From Cristatella mucedo (Eukaryota > Bryozoa > Phylactolaemata > Cristatellidae), in assembly GCA_009760855.2 (NCBI GenBank), contig WPIO01000025.1, positions 1,068,501-1,132,500 on the forward strand: a DNA stretch of 64,000 bases. The letters run 5' to 3'. The stretch's first letter is position 1, and each line of letters starts with the position of its first letter. Positions 10,535-52,065 of the stretch are shown piece after piece. The notes under the pieces are model-generated. The model worked only from the letters and a program-made list of their open reading frames with translations, did not search any database and was not told where the DNA came from. The translations under genes were made by a program, and so were the position numbers.

Positions 10535-11644
10535 TGATGCCTGATCCGAGTGCAGAATCCGAGAGCACGCACGAATTTGCAGATGATTTGTGAGCTATTG
10601 GGGGACGCGCATTTTCAGTGGAGAGCATGGGTAGGCTTACCGAATGCCTTTGCGAATCCACGCTGGCCTGCATTGAGCCTGCCTTCCATTCTAACCTGTG
10701 GCGATCCCATCATGCAGCCACCCTTTGGTCAACTGCCCCCCTCCCCCGTCGGCATGGATCGCACCTGCAGGTGTCAAGTGTTGGTTGCCTTGGTCCTAGA
10801 TGTTTGCACTTGCATGAATTAACGTTAGCCGTCGAATTTCCAACTTTGACTTGTTGACTGAAAGTTTCTCATGATTGTAAGAAATCTGCGTGTGGTCGTG
10901 CAACAAGAAAACGAAAGAAGCTGTGGATCAACTGCACTCAATATATCTTTATTCCCAAACCGTCCCTGCAGCACTGGGCTGTCTTTGCCGTTTCGACCTG
11001 ACAGACTGACTTGACTGTAACTTTGCCTCAGTGATAAGCAGCTACCCTCGACCTGTGGTCGTGAATGGAATTATTCTGCTCCTTTGAGAGGTAAAGCCAC
11101 CACACGGCGTTCAACTAACAGCTGACGAGCGTTGTATACCTAATGCTCCCCTATCGCAGATCTAAATTGGTTCCCCTCTGTATAGCTAGGGCCAGACAGA
11201 AAAAATCGGGGGAAAAACAGTAAAGTCACACAAAATACAAGTGCGAAAAATTGTAGCGGATTTTGCAGATTGAAATTCGTGTTGATAATAATAAAAACTC
11301 CCAGGGAAATCAGCCATCTTAGGTTGTGTTCAGGATTAATTTATTTATGTGTGAAAATATAAAATGGCGCGTCATCATAAGGCAGAAAAAGCACAAACGA
11401 CGGTTACAAATATAACCAAGAAATGCATCTGAAACACGCTGATGCGCCTTGCGTTTACAATAGGTCTTGCTGATATACTCTGCAACCGAACAAGTACTTA
11501 CTGATCGAAGCCTTCTACCTCAATATCAGCAATTGCATCGAAATTAAGCTGTACCGTATAGTAAGCTAAAAATTTGAGGCACTAGATTACCTGCTGGCGA
11601 CCCATCGTCAGCAAAGTATCAAACTCTTTACTACTAATTAGCTT
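10535..11644. other. no gene recognised
   Basis: No convincing coding region. A minus-strand AATAAA lies at 10948-10953 and a plus-strand AATAAA at 11290-11295. Either could be a polyadenylation signal, but nothing ties them to a transcript. Confidence 0.4.
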
Positions 11645-13735
11645 ACCTTCGAATTACTAAATCGCCCTGTGCTTTCGCAGTCGCTGTTCGATGAACCTCA
11701 CTCAGCAGTCCTCTGAAGCTTTTAAAATTGAGGCAGCTGTCGAAAACGAGACCTAAATTTCGAGCACGTGGTGGTGGTCGCACAATAGCATCACCTGTTA
11801 GAAGAGCAAAGCCTTTTAATCCAGCCACATGCTTAGAGTGTGCTATGAGCAGCAGTTCGGTTTCATCGTCATTTAGTTTCAAGAAGTCTTCCGACATCCA
11901 GGATCGAATATCGGCAAGGCAAGCATTCAGCTTCTCAGTTGCTGCAGCATATTCCGACGGTTTGAATGACAAATACATTTGAGTATTGTCAGCATAAAAG
12001 TGATATCCTATTCCACGGGCCTTGATCACTTTTTCCAGAGGTTGTGTATAAATGGAGAACAGCAAGGGACCGAGTACAGACCCTTGAGGGACTGCACTAG
12101 TGACTAGTCTCGTTTGTGAGACCTGACCCCCACACGACACGGATTGAACACGATCAGACAAGTACGATTTAAACCACGCCAGTGCTTCGTCTGCCAGACC
12201 GATCGTTGTTCTCAATCATTCAAGCAGAACCTCGTGATCAATGGTGTCGAACGCAGCAGACAGATCTAGCATAGCTAGGGCAGTGACATTCCCGTCGTCG
12301 TTGCCACGTAGAATGTCATTGTTTACACGGAGGAGAGCAGTTTCAGTGGAGTGCTGCCTCTTGAACCCTGATTGAACCGCTTCTGCCATTTCATTATTTT
12401 CAATATGTTCAACCAGCTGCTTAGCAACAATCTTTGACAAGACAGGGAGGAAACTGGGTGATAGTTTTATAAGGACCTCTGTATCTAATCCAGGCTTTTA
12501 AGTATGGGTTGAACAATTGCCGATTTGAAGGACTTGGGGACGACCCCTTTTCCCAGAGAAGCATTAAAAATCTTGGCTATTGCAGGGCTAAGTTGGTCTG
12601 CCAGTGAAGACCGCAGAGATGAAGGTATAAGGTCATCAGGAGACGAGCTCTTTTTGCTAGACCTTATTGAGGTAGCCACATCACATGCAGAAACCTCGGT
12701 GAACCTTTTAAGGAAGGTCACAGGTTGTGGAACCGCGATTGCTTTAGTCGGAGGGGGCTTATTGAAGGCACGAATGTGCACAATTTTTTCAGTAAAGAAG
12801 GCTGAAAACTTTTTGACTGAGCCCTTAATATCTGGGGAGTCAGACCTCACAGCATTGGCCAGTAAACGGTTTACTGTCCGACTGGCAGGAATTCAGCTTT
12901 CTAATGAAAAAAGAAGCCCTGGTTTTTTAAGCTTTCGGGTGTAAACTCGAAGGAAGTCCTTAAAATTGACTAGATCTGCCTCAGACCCCAATTTCTTGAA
13001 ACGACGTTCGAGCCTGCGCTTAATTCGGCGAATCTTTATAGGAGTTTTTTGTAAATTGAAAGGAATCTTCATGACTCTGTCTACGGATAGAACGAACGAG
13101 AGCATGCTTGTCAAGAGAACTCCTGAGTTGTCATGTTCACTGCATCAGTGAGGGTATCGAGGCTGCCGGTCGAGTCCAACTGCAGATCAAGAAGACCCGC
13201 ATCATAAACAGATTTCAAAAATTTCTCTATGTCAATGCTTTGTAAGTTACGTCGCTTGACAAGTTCGACATTACCCTGTACGCACAAGAGAGCAGGAACA
13301 GTAAACGAGACTGAACAATGATCTTAGAAGGTCAGTGGGCACACCACAAAGTCAGTGGGGAGGACATCCTTAGTGATCACGAGATCTAGAATGTGGCCAC
13401 CGACGTGGGTGGTATGAGACGTGGGTGGTATGATTAACGTGTTGGACCAAACCGAAATTCTCCAGACAGTCAATAAATGAGCGAACCTGGCTGTGGCTTG
13501 GGTTGTCAACGTGAATATTGAAGTCTCCTACAATCAGTAACGGCCTGCCACACACGAATATTTTAGCGAGGAACTCTGAAAGCTCCTCTATAAACAAGTT
13601 TAGACAGCCAGAAAGAGGCCGGTATATCAAAACAGTGAGCGGCATTGTCTTTGATGAAGACCTGATTGCAACCGATTCAAACGATGGCTTTTTTCATTTA
13701 GCTTGTTCCTGCGGTCACAAATACTAAATGAACTT
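11645..13735 (-). mobile_element. L2/CR1-type LINE, endonuclease plus RT, degraded
   Basis: In minus-strand order it contains an APE endonuclease fragment (13370-13645: VLIYRPLSGCLN, LLIVGDFNIHVDNPS) with LDLVITKDVLPTDFVV in the next frame, then a linker (12893-13114), the RT N-terminus (12485-12850: SSPDDLIPSSL...SAIVQPILK), RT fingers and palm (12216-12440: QSGFKRQHSTETALLRV, LDLSAAFDTIDHE) and more palm (11643-12215: AVPQGSVLGPLLFSIYT, HFYADNTQMY). The YADD box reads YADN and stops split the frames, so it is inactive. It lacks the LINE-A 3' tail and differs enough in sequence to be a related but separate subfamily. Confidence 0.9.
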
Positions 13736-14435
13736 CATTATTTGAGGTCAATACCAAATTCGTGCTTAGAATCTGACGGGTACGTGGCAAATCTATCACC
13801 CACTAATACAACTGCAAACGACACGTGCTTTTTTGGTCGAGCTGTCCAGTGGCGGCGTTTTTGCCATGGAACATTGATCACTGTGGACACGTCATTCCGT
13901 GTATCCAGTTAACTACTGTACCGGATCTTGCTTTACCTGTCTACCTGCAGGCAGTAGCCGTACGGACTAAAATTCAACCTATGTGGAAAATGCAGGTATT
14001 AGTTGTCTTGAAAGTATAAGCAGGCAAAACTTCCTTTGACAAGGGACTAAAAATTACGATGACTATGTTTTCCGCACAGAACCTTCATTTTGCATTCAGC
14101 CATGAAGCATATTTAGACTTTTACTAAGCCAGCCGCACTGTCACGGTCAAAATGCTAAGCCAGCAGCCTTTTCCGTTCGTACGACGGCGTTCGACGGTTG
14201 TCCGAAAGCGACTCTTGGGTTACGTGCAGGGGCGGCGCCAGGGATGGTCTCCTGATTCAGCTGTTGCCTATGCACGTAGAATTTCAGATCATTAAATAAT
14301 GTATTTTGTGTTAGAACTTTATTGGATTACGATTTAAAACCGCTAAAGAAGTTTTTTTCAAGGACTGCATTTCTAGCAGTTCTGCACGGCTGCCGCTGCT
14401 ATCTGATTCACTAATCTTCTTTTGTTTATATAAAA
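13736..14435. other. no gene recognised
   Basis: Ordinary sequence between two minus-strand LINEs, with no supported coding region, RNA gene or repeat. Confidence 0.5.
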
Positions 14436-16330
14436 ATAATAATAATGCACTTGATAAAGCACACTCAGAGAACTCAATCTCTTTCTAGGCGCTTTAAATT
14501 TGCTGCAAAGGGAAACGCGATTGAATGGTGAGTAATATCATGCTTGATAAACAACATGAATAACATGGTTAGGGGTGGCATGCACAGGGTCAGCATGCAA
14601 ATGTGATTAGTAGCAGCATGCACAGTGTCAGCACGGATAAGCGCGTGAAGGATGAATCACAGGGACCCACTAAATGCTGTCCAAAATAGGTGTCCAAGTT
14701 CTTTTTAAGTGTCAAATCAGGGATGTGGTCGTCTAATGAGAGGTCACTTTAAAACATGACACCTAGATTTCGAGCTGATTCAACAGGATATATACTGGCA
14801 GTCCATTTTCAGCGGCAGCCTTTCCAATTTCTGAATCACACTGGGTTTGCCTATTCCTAATAAGTTAGTTTTATGATCGTTATGTTTAAGAAAAATTGCT
14901 GCCATCCATGTGCGGATGTCATCAATATATGCAGCAAGTGAGTTGAGAGAATTCATGGTGCTCGGAGGCTGGGAGGGATCAAAGCAAAGGTACAACTGAG
15001 TGTCATCTGCATGGAAGTGAAAGCCTAGATTGTGCTGGGCAATCACATCAACAAGAGGGAGAGTATAAACCGTGAAAAGAACCGGACCTAGCACGGAGCC
15101 CAAAGGTACACCATATTTCAGAGGTACCTCGGATGATCTTTGTCCATTTACGTCAATACTCTGGAGTCTCCCACTGAGATAGGACCTCAACCATTGCAGA
15201 GCAGTGCCAGTGATGTCCAGGCGACATGAAAGGCGCTCTAGAAGAACGTTGTGATCGATAGTATCAAAAGCTGCCAAAAGATCGAGCAAAACAAGCAGAG
15301 ACCCTACCTATGTCTGCATTCCTAAGTAGGTCGTCGTATACCCTAAGCAATGCTGACTCTGTGGAGTGATTAGCCCTATAGTCAGACTGGAACTTACTAG
15401 TAAGGTTAACAGTTTCAGCATACGAGTTCAGCTGGTCCGCCACGACCAGTTCCAGTGTCTGATAAGAATGGTAGAAGGGAGACTGGGTGGTAGTCATATA
15501 TAATTCATTCATATAGCGCCCCCAGAGAACTTAATCTCATTTCAGGCGCTTCACATATGCCTCGGGGCTCGAGCCTACGTCCTCAGTCAGGGCGAGAACC
15601 TTAACCGCTAGACCCAACCAGCTCGGCATAATAGCTGCTCAAGTTCTCTTGGTCTAGTGTCACTTTCTTGAGAAGTGGCCTGACTACAGCTTTTTTGAAA
15701 GGTCCTGGAACATGACCTGAGGCTAATGACATTAATGGTAGCCTGGCAGCAGCAGATCAATGCAACGTAGGAGCAGGACAGTGGGAATAGGGGTCTTCTG
15801 TGATTTGGGATATGGACTTCAGGACGAGATCATCAGTGACCTGCTTAAATGTAGACATTCTGAGGTGCAGCCAGGAATCGGGGAACACCATTCTAGTGGG
15901 GGGGGGATGTTGTCATGGCAGGGATGGACTCCCTGATCTTGTCTATCTTCTGCACAAAGAATCGCGAGAAGCGATCGGCTAGATCATTACAAGGATCATC
16001 AGGTAAGGAGCTAATCTGGGAGCGGTTGAAATGGTTGATCGTCGACATCAGCATTTTTGGGTTGTGCATCTGTGATTCAACAATGTTTTTGTAGTAGCTA
16101 GACTTGGCCTTTGCTAGGATCGATTGGTACGACCTTCAGTAGTCTTCGTATGCCTGTCGATGGCCAGTCAGCCCTGATCTTTTGTATGCCTTCAACCTTG
16201 CGATGTAATGCATCGGCTAATAACTTTGCACTGAAGTAACCATTTTAATTGAATGTTGAATTGAATGAGATCGATCTCCTGAGCAAAAATTCCAACAGAG
16301 GCATCGAGGATTGCTAAGTCAGAAGCCGAA
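14436..16330 (-). mobile_element. LINE-A copy, RT and linker, with nested SINE-A
   Basis: The 3' end is at 14436-14510 (AATAATAAT tail and the GCGCC hairpin region). Going upstream on the minus strand come the 3' UTR, RT palm (14780-15289: [45 protein letters not shown]), RT fingers (15264-15512: FQSDYRANHSTESALLRV) and the linker towards the endonuclease (15640-16200). A SINE-A interrupts it at 15496-15635. Frameshifts make it non-functional. Confidence 0.9.
15496..15635 (-). mobile_element. SINE-A (tRNA head, LINE-A-like 3' end), nested in LINE
   Basis: On the minus strand it starts GCCGAGCTGGTTGGGTCTAG, an A-box-like tRNA head, followed by a B-box-like GGCTCGAGCCCC and then GTGAAGCGCCTGAAATGAGA leading into TTAAGTTCTCTGGGGGCGCT. 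The last block is nearly the LINE-A 3' stem-loop. It splits the RT region of the surrounding LINE-A, so it inserted later. Confidence 0.88.
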
Positions 16331-16599
16331 GCACGATGCCGATACCTCACTATTCGCTAGACTGTCGAAGGGATTCTGCAGATTGACGAGCAGGTTGAGT
16401 ATTAGCCTCGTAGCCACGAGTCTCCGAACGACTCACACACGATCTGGACGTGGCTGGCTACATGCTGGGCCCACTTAACAAGCTACCAGTGGGTTCCAAA
16501 AAAAAAAGTTAATCGGCAAATGATGTGCTGCAACTATCTTTCGGGCAAGCAGCACACTCCAAATTCACGATGCCGATACAAAAACTGCATGATATTCAG

Positions 16600-17160
16600 A
16601 TGTATATAAGCATTACAAAATTAGTAGGTGACTTAAGACAGCATTTTCTGTACTGACAACATGCACAACGCTGAGCCAAAAGCAGACAATTATTTCCGTG
16701 CTATATTGCGCATTAGCTTTTAAGTGTTGATCGACAACGCTCAGCAACTGCACCACCTGCTGCAGACAATCACTCATTTCGGACACGGGCTTGCATATGT
16801 CTCTAGGAGTGGACACGAATACCCATTTGCCGAAAAAATATCGCAGTAATAAAAATGATATAAAGCAAGTGAGTCTCCGAGCAAGGACAGACAGATATGA
16901 GAGTACCGAATGTGTAACAAATAATTGATATATACACGAGCGGACTGCACCTCGAACAGCAATTTGTATACGCCCACCATTAAACACACACACCTTAGCT
17001 AGGAGGCCCATCAGTTTTGTATATCCTGTTACTGTTGCCACTCGAGTTTTGCAAACACCTAACGCTCCTCGCCTAACGCTCCAGCACGTGAGTGGCTCAC
17101 AAACACATGTACTGCTTGCTGTTTCGAGTGGTAAGGCGCCATCCCCTATGACCATGCACT
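16600..17160 (-). other. open frame of uncertain status downstream of the USP gene
   Basis: A 180-codon minus-strand frame (16613-17155) ends with a moderately protein-like helix-rich segment (PVSEMSDCLQQVVQLLSVVD). I recognise no family. It lies 0.7-1.2 kb past the USP stop on the same strand and could be 3' UTR or intergenic sequence. Confidence 0.2.
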
Positions 17161-17366
17161 GTAGCAGTCAGCATGTGCCAACGACCAAGCAACTGAACAA
17201 TACTATTGAGGCCACATCAGATGAGACCGAAAGGATGAAGAGGGAACCATAATGCTCAGCACCTAGCAATTCATCAGAACTATCAAGGTCTTGCCACAGC
17301 ATTACACTTTAGAGCCAAGCGAAACAAAAATTGGAATCCAATAATTAGTTTTAGCACTCGGCCATC

Positions 17367-17654
17367 TCAAAGCAGCTGGCTATGGGAGCAGGTGCCATCT
17401 GCTAGGACTTCCTGAGCTGAAAACGTCCGCCTATTACTGAATAGCTGTCCATGATTATTATCGGCTCTTCCCAGTAGTCTGATCGCGTCTCCATTAAATA
17501 ACATGACAAAAGCCGGTCGCGTTGCCGTGCATGCAGGTGATAAGACAGCCGGCTGCACTTTCCAAGGCACGAAAGTCCAGCCATTAATAGGCAGCTGTCC
17601 GTGATCGACTCTTGCTAGCAGATTGATCGTGCCTCCACTAAAAAATATGGTCAA
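17367..17654 (-). repeat. two diverged tandem units of about 147 bp
   Basis: Two blocks, about 17421-17508 and 17568-17650, share the GCTGTCC(A/G)TGAT core and flanking sequence at a spacing of 147 bases. Because 147 is a multiple of three they fall in one minus-strand frame as FFSGGTINLLARVDHGQL and LFNGDAIRLLGRADNNHGQL. No known domain is recognised. Confidence 0.6.
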
Positions 17655-17844
17655 GCAGAAATGGTCCAGTTAAAATCGCTTGAATGAATTATAATTATGT
17701 ACTCTTAAGATACAACTGATCAGAAAATAACAGCTAATGGTCACGGAATATCAACTGCGAAACCAAGCATATCTACTGCAGCATCAGCTATCTAGTAACT
17801 CATAGAAAGCTCCGTCCTATTGACAAAAACTATAAGTACTATTG

Positions 17845-47006
<29,162 letters not shown>

Positions 47007-47324
47007 ATTAACTATCCACCGGTACAGAGCACTGCTGTCCCCTGGAAATAAGGAACAGACACACTACACAGCAAGCACGGCAGTAGAACGGAGCAAAATA
47101 CAACTGCAACTGAACGATAGCAGAAGCTTGCAAGAAATAACCTAACGGCTTCCGACTCAAAAAGCTTGGCTGTGTTCATTTCGCAAACAGCAGCCCTGAA
47201 AGAGCCCTGCACGTGATCAAAGAGCCAGCAAGCAACCAACCACAGCAAAGCATTGCTGATAAAAAGATAAGGTCGGCCAAAATAGATCCCGGATATTGGG
47301 AGTCTCATAGTATAAATCAGTGCT

Positions 47325-47515
47325 AAAGTCGGTGAGCCGTGATGGCCCACTGGGTAATGCGGTTGCTTTTCACGACCTTGGTCCCGAGGTCGTGGGTTCG
47401 AATCCTGCGATGGGCAATCCTTTGTTGCCACTGCAATCGGTGGTGATAGCCTTTGAGGCTCTTCAAGTGCTATAGAAAAGGCTGTTAAATCAGCTAGTAT
47501 TTATTCATTCGTTTA
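47325..47515 (+). mobile_element. SINE-B copy (first of an inverted pair)
   Basis: Head TGATGGCCCACTGGGTAATG, B box GGTTCGAATCC intact at about 47395-47405, body GCAATCGGTGGTGATAGCC, end GGCTGTTAAATCAGCT. A tRNA scan could mistake the head for a tRNA gene, but there is no acceptor-stem pairing and the SINE body follows. Confidence 0.88.
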
Positions 47516-47574
47516 TTTAAAGAAAATGTTTCTTCTTCCACAAAAGAGCCACAAGTGTCAACTCGCCTCTCTGA

Positions 47575-47748
47575 ATAATAAGAAAGAAAGCTGATTTAAC
47601 AGCCTCATTTGTATAGCGGCAAAAGAGCATTATTGGCCATCACCACTGCTTGCAGTTAACAATAAAGGATACCCGTGCAGGATTCGAACCTACGACCTCG
47701 GTCGTGAAGAGCCAGACCCTTACCTCGTGGGCTGTCACAGACCTGTGA
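47575..47748 (-). mobile_element. SINE-B copy (second of an inverted pair)
   Basis: On the minus strand: CAGCCCACGAGGTAAGGGTC, B box GGTTCGAATCC, TATCCTTTATTGTTAACTGC, GCAGTGGTGATGGCC, GCCGCTATACAAATGAGGCT and GTTAAATCAGC. It lies about 60 bases from the plus copy, 3' end to 3' end. Confidence 0.88.
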
Positions 47749-48675
47749 TAAGAGGTCACGTGCTGTCAACATGCTGCATATTATTACTTGCAGCCAACGA
47801 CTCTCCTCAAACTGAGACATTGCCAACATGCTATCAAAATATTTGCAACAAAAGCACACCAACGCCAAATCTTCTAAAGCATCAGTCGGTCTATCATGGG
47901 TGTGACAGAAATTCTGTCTTGGCCAAAGTCTCACTGGGAAGTAGGGGAATCTGTCAACCAGCAATTCATATCTATATGAAAAGAGTTGTAGCACAGCTAA
48001 CTCCTTCGTCGGCATGGCTTACAATGACGCACTTCCTGACACTAAACACCTCCATTGCGATCAGAAGGCAGCCTATTTATGCAGTGCTAGCAGCACAAAC
48101 GATGGCGAAGCAAACTCGCTTATCCTAGCAAGAACCGTTGCTTCGGTCAATATGTTCATGTTACGAAGCAGCAGCAGCAACAAGCTGCCGGCGTACATGT
48201 AGCCTGCAACTGCTGCATGTACGCTAGCAGCTTGCAGTGAGTTCAACCACACCAATGCCGTAGCAAAAGCACTTGCAGTCGGTGGTAGTGGAGGCAATGG
48301 CTAAGAGGGCCAACTGGCGGTGACTCTGGCTACACGATGGCTACGGCCTGGAGAATCGCACTGCTTTGTGGCAGGTACACAAGCTGGGATATTTTGGGGC
48401 AGGACAGGTTGAGAACGGCCTCGAGCAGTCTTTCACTTCTACTCTACGAAAACGACAAAGACTGGAAAGTAACAGCCTTATTTGTGTCAGGACCGTACAC
48501 ATGCCAAATCCAAAAAACCGTAAAAGGTAGCATGCGATGGAAGCTACTGCTAAAAAAACATCACGTAAGAATGGCAGCACGAGCTAATCTTTCTAAACTA
48601 GCCCCTAATTGAAACAAATAGAGAGAAGCACCAACACAGATAATGACTTTAACGTGTGTATGACTATCGTGCATA
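47749..48675. other. nothing recognised
   Basis: Short frames on both strands without family resemblance. A short poly-Leu frame (48073-48297, minus) comes from a CAG/GCA triplet patch. Confidence 0.45.
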
Positions 48676-48679
48676 TGCA

Positions 48680-49000
48680 GCATCTTCGAACCTCAAAACC
48701 TTTAGAGACATGCCTTTAGTTTGTATGCTCCCAAAGCCTAGAGCTCACTACCAAGGAACGTCACAACGGCCACTGACATGACATTTTAAAACCCATAAAC
48801 ACACCTGTTTATTACAGCATTTAGTCTTTGTGATTCGTCCTTTGTGTGCTTATGTGTGCTGACACTGTACATGCTACCTCTAATCCTGTCATGCCTGTTG
48901 ACATTGTGCATGTTACCACTAATCATTTGATCATGCTTTCTTTACAGCATCTGTAAAGTGCTTAGAAAGAGATTCGGTTCTCTGATGGTGCTACAACATT
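48680..49000 (+). mobile_element. LINE-A 3' fragment
   Basis: CTTCGAACCTCAAAACCTTT (RTNLKSFGD block), GTATGCTCCCAAAGCCTAGA (YAPKAW), and a 3' end GTAAAGTGCTTAGAAAGAGA with TTCGGTTCTCTGATGGTGCT. The TTATT tail is lost. Confidence 0.82.
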
Positions 49001-49236
49001 CACTTCAAGTGGCATGATGCTAACTAAGAAAAGACGCCTAATGCAACATCAGCAACGCTATTGCTAACATCAGTAGTAACCACAGCCAGCTATGGACACT
49101 GGCTGGCACTGCTAGTGCCTCCTCCGGAGAGAATCTTGACAGGGTGGGCTTTAGGATCCAAGCATATAAATATATTTATATAGTTTATATATACTAGCGT
49201 TATTCGGGTGGCTGTGGCTAACTTGGCACTGCAGAT

Positions 49237-50112
49237 AAAAATAGTAAATTGCTGCTCCGAAGTTCGACCCTCTCTACTAATTCGGTGCTTTGCATTTCTT
49301 ACGTCCTGTGTCACATTAGTCCTGTCCGAAAAAACGTACTTAAATTTCACAGCCCTGCTGCCTAACGAATGCCACTAGCAATGCCCAACAGTTGCGACAG
49401 GCCAGTACCAACCAATGCGATTTAAGTGCGCCAGCCTCGTTGCACACAGCGGTGGCCGGACTGCTTCCAGTGCGCAACGAAAGCATGCCGCTCAGTAGCG
49501 AGCATCAGCCTCTCAACTTGTCCGAGAATGCTCCTACGACTACAACGCCGCTAAAACTGTAATGCAGAGCTTACCGGCGGCCACTGTATAAAAATGTCTC
49601 GGCACTACAATACGAGGGTAGAGGGAGGTGCTTATTATAGAAGACAGAACAATAATAGCCCGGGAACTTCTCCTCTCTGCCTCCCACTATCAGAATCGCT
49701 ATTCCAACAAGCTGCACGCCAGGGCTTCACAGCGAGCTCTGAAGCCGCCTGCAATTTAAATCGTCGTAAACCATATCCAATCCCGAACTCTACACTAGGC
49801 ACTAAAAGAAGTTGGGCCCCCCAGACGATTCAACATCCGGGAGCACAGCTGAACACATGGCAGCGGGAACGAAGACGAAACGTGGGCAGCGCTCTCCTCA
49901 CAGCCGTCGAGTAGCGGGTACCCAATTCTAGCATGGAAACATGGCAGCCCAAAATTCTCTCTAGAAGTCATTGCAGCCTACCGTAGTGCTAATTGCTGCC
50001 GTAGACGCAGGACGGAACTCGAAGGCCGTTCGGCCGTAGGGGCGCGACAATGTTAATGCGGCTACAGGGACATCCGGGCACGCATCAATGGCGCTGCATG
50101 TTTCAAAGAAAG
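49237..50112 (+). repeat. unclassified dispersed repeat C, copy 2, with insertion
   Basis: Matches copy 1 (37133-37512) on both sides of an extra block at 49597-50058. The extra block is bordered by AATG at 49593-49596 and 50055-50058. The block encodes a 106-codon frame of no known family (49594-49914). Confidence 0.7.
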
Positions 50113-51990
50113 CTGATATCGATGTGGCGCCCGATATAAGTTAACGTAATATGTAGCGAAATATAAATCACAAATTTAATTGAATTAATCCTAAGGAATA
50201 TTTTACATGTAACTACTACTAATTAAAAAGAGTATGAGCAGCATGTGTACCTCGGCTACTGGTTGACCTTGAACCGGTGTAATGTCCGGCCTGCCGTATC
50301 CATTGCCTAGCCGGATGTCTATAATCGGCAATTGATTGGGCTTCTTTGCGTTTTTTAAGTGTTATGGAGCACCTGGCAGCAGATTTGTTGTAATTCATGA
50401 CCTAATGTTACTAAATTTTGCGAATAAGTTTGAGGCGCGGCGCAGCTGGTGGGGGCCTTGCTCCTATTTTTTCAGTCGTACGGCTGCTATTCGTGCGCGG
50501 TTCTCAGTGACGTACTGCAAGGGGGTGGGGCGGTGAGGCCCGCGGGGCGCTCTTGGAAACAGTGGCTTGCTTTGGGCTGGTACCTTGTGCCCCTAGAACA
50601 TCACATTGGCCCTCTATTTCTATGGTTCGAAGGACCTCGAGCGAAACAGTCGACCGCTGAGACCGGCGGCTCTATTGATGTACCGATCGACAGCCTTAGC
50701 CATCAAGATCGGCCAGTTCGCAGGTCGGGCGAGCAGAAAGGCCCCCTACAGTCGTCCCTGACCACTTCGCGCTTCGACTTTCGCGGCTTAACTCTATTGC
50801 GATTTTTTCAAATATCCATTAAAAATTTGATCGAAATGGTGAAGATGATACAGAGCGCTCTTGGTTGTCTGAGTCAATTATAAACACCTGCATCACAATT
50901 AAAATTAAAATTATTGTGCATACTTATTGCGTAATTATTGTGTGTTGGTCTATGTATTCAAGCACCTCCAAAAATCAGTCAACGTCAGGTTCAGCCTCAT
51001 TGACAGCAGTAACCTTGCTCTTCTTTGCCATACAGTACACCTCTTCATCATCATCGAACAAATTGCCCTATTTTCGTAAGTCAGTGGTTGTGTGTAAAAA
51101 CTGCGTATATGTAAATAGATGTACACTAATAATAATATGATATTTTTAACGTCAAGTACGTCTTATTATCCCTTACTTTGCCTAATATACTGGGTAATAC
51201 GGGTGTGATGGTGCCTAAAAGGGTGTTATTTTATGTCCAGATGGCTTCAATTATGTTAAAACCGAATTAGAGGGTCGTGAACAGGTTTTCTATGCTCTAG
51301 TTACGAAGATATTTGATTTATAAATAAAGAATTTTACTTCGTGGAAATTCACCTATCGTGGCAGTCTGGAACCGATTAACCACGATAAACGAGGGACGAC
51401 GGTATATTAAAATTTGACGGGATGTTTGCGACTAATCAACTAGCGTGCGATGCAAGCCTATATCGCTTAGAACTCATCGTGCGATAGGCTGAAATATTTC
51501 TTAATAACGGACCGGCTAGCCATATTACACTGAAAAGGTGTTGACCTGCTCAGCGGGAGGCTGCATGTGCCAATGCGGAAGGCCTGTTCAACATTTTTTC
51601 TTGCAATGGGGTCAATTTAGAATAAGAATAACAATAAAAGATTATTCATATAGGACCTTAAGGAAACTAATTTGTTTACCCAGTGTGTTGCAATTCCAGA
51701 AAGAGGGTAATAATAATAATAATAATAATAATAATTGTAATTCGACGCCCCGACAGCAAGCAAGCGACGGTAAAGAAACCTTCGTGTCCGACAACTGTGT
51801 TTGGCCTCGAAGCGCGACGGCTCACGACCGCCCTCTCCTGCACCACGTTCCCACTGCCTCCTTCTCTGCAGGTCCCTTCAACTTCAACTGTCCTGACTCA
51901 TCCCCATAAAACATCAGCAGATTAAATCAAAACAGCCTCATATACACCATAAACCGATAAAACCATAAACCCGAGGCAGCGCCATAAGAC
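50113..51990. other. nothing recognised
   Basis: No supported gene. An (AAT)n run lies at about 51707-51735. The proline/serine-rich frame near 51760-51909 has no family match. Confidence 0.45.
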
Positions 51991-51994
51991 CACG

Positions 51995-52065
51995 ATAATG
52001 ATACATTTGTACGGCGCCCTCAGACAACTCAATCTCTGTCAAGGCACTTTTGGAAAAGGTAACTA
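51995..52065 (-). mobile_element. LINE-A or SINE-A 3' tail fragment
   Basis: GCGCCCTCAGACAACTCAAT then CTCTGTCAAGGCACTTT: only the stem-loop part of the shared 3' end, so the family cannot be decided. Confidence 0.6.

Noticed and set aside
47325-47420. tRNA gene suggested by an intact B box GGTTCGAATCC
   Set aside because: There is no acceptor-stem pairing, and the sequence continues into a body shared with three other SINE-B copies.
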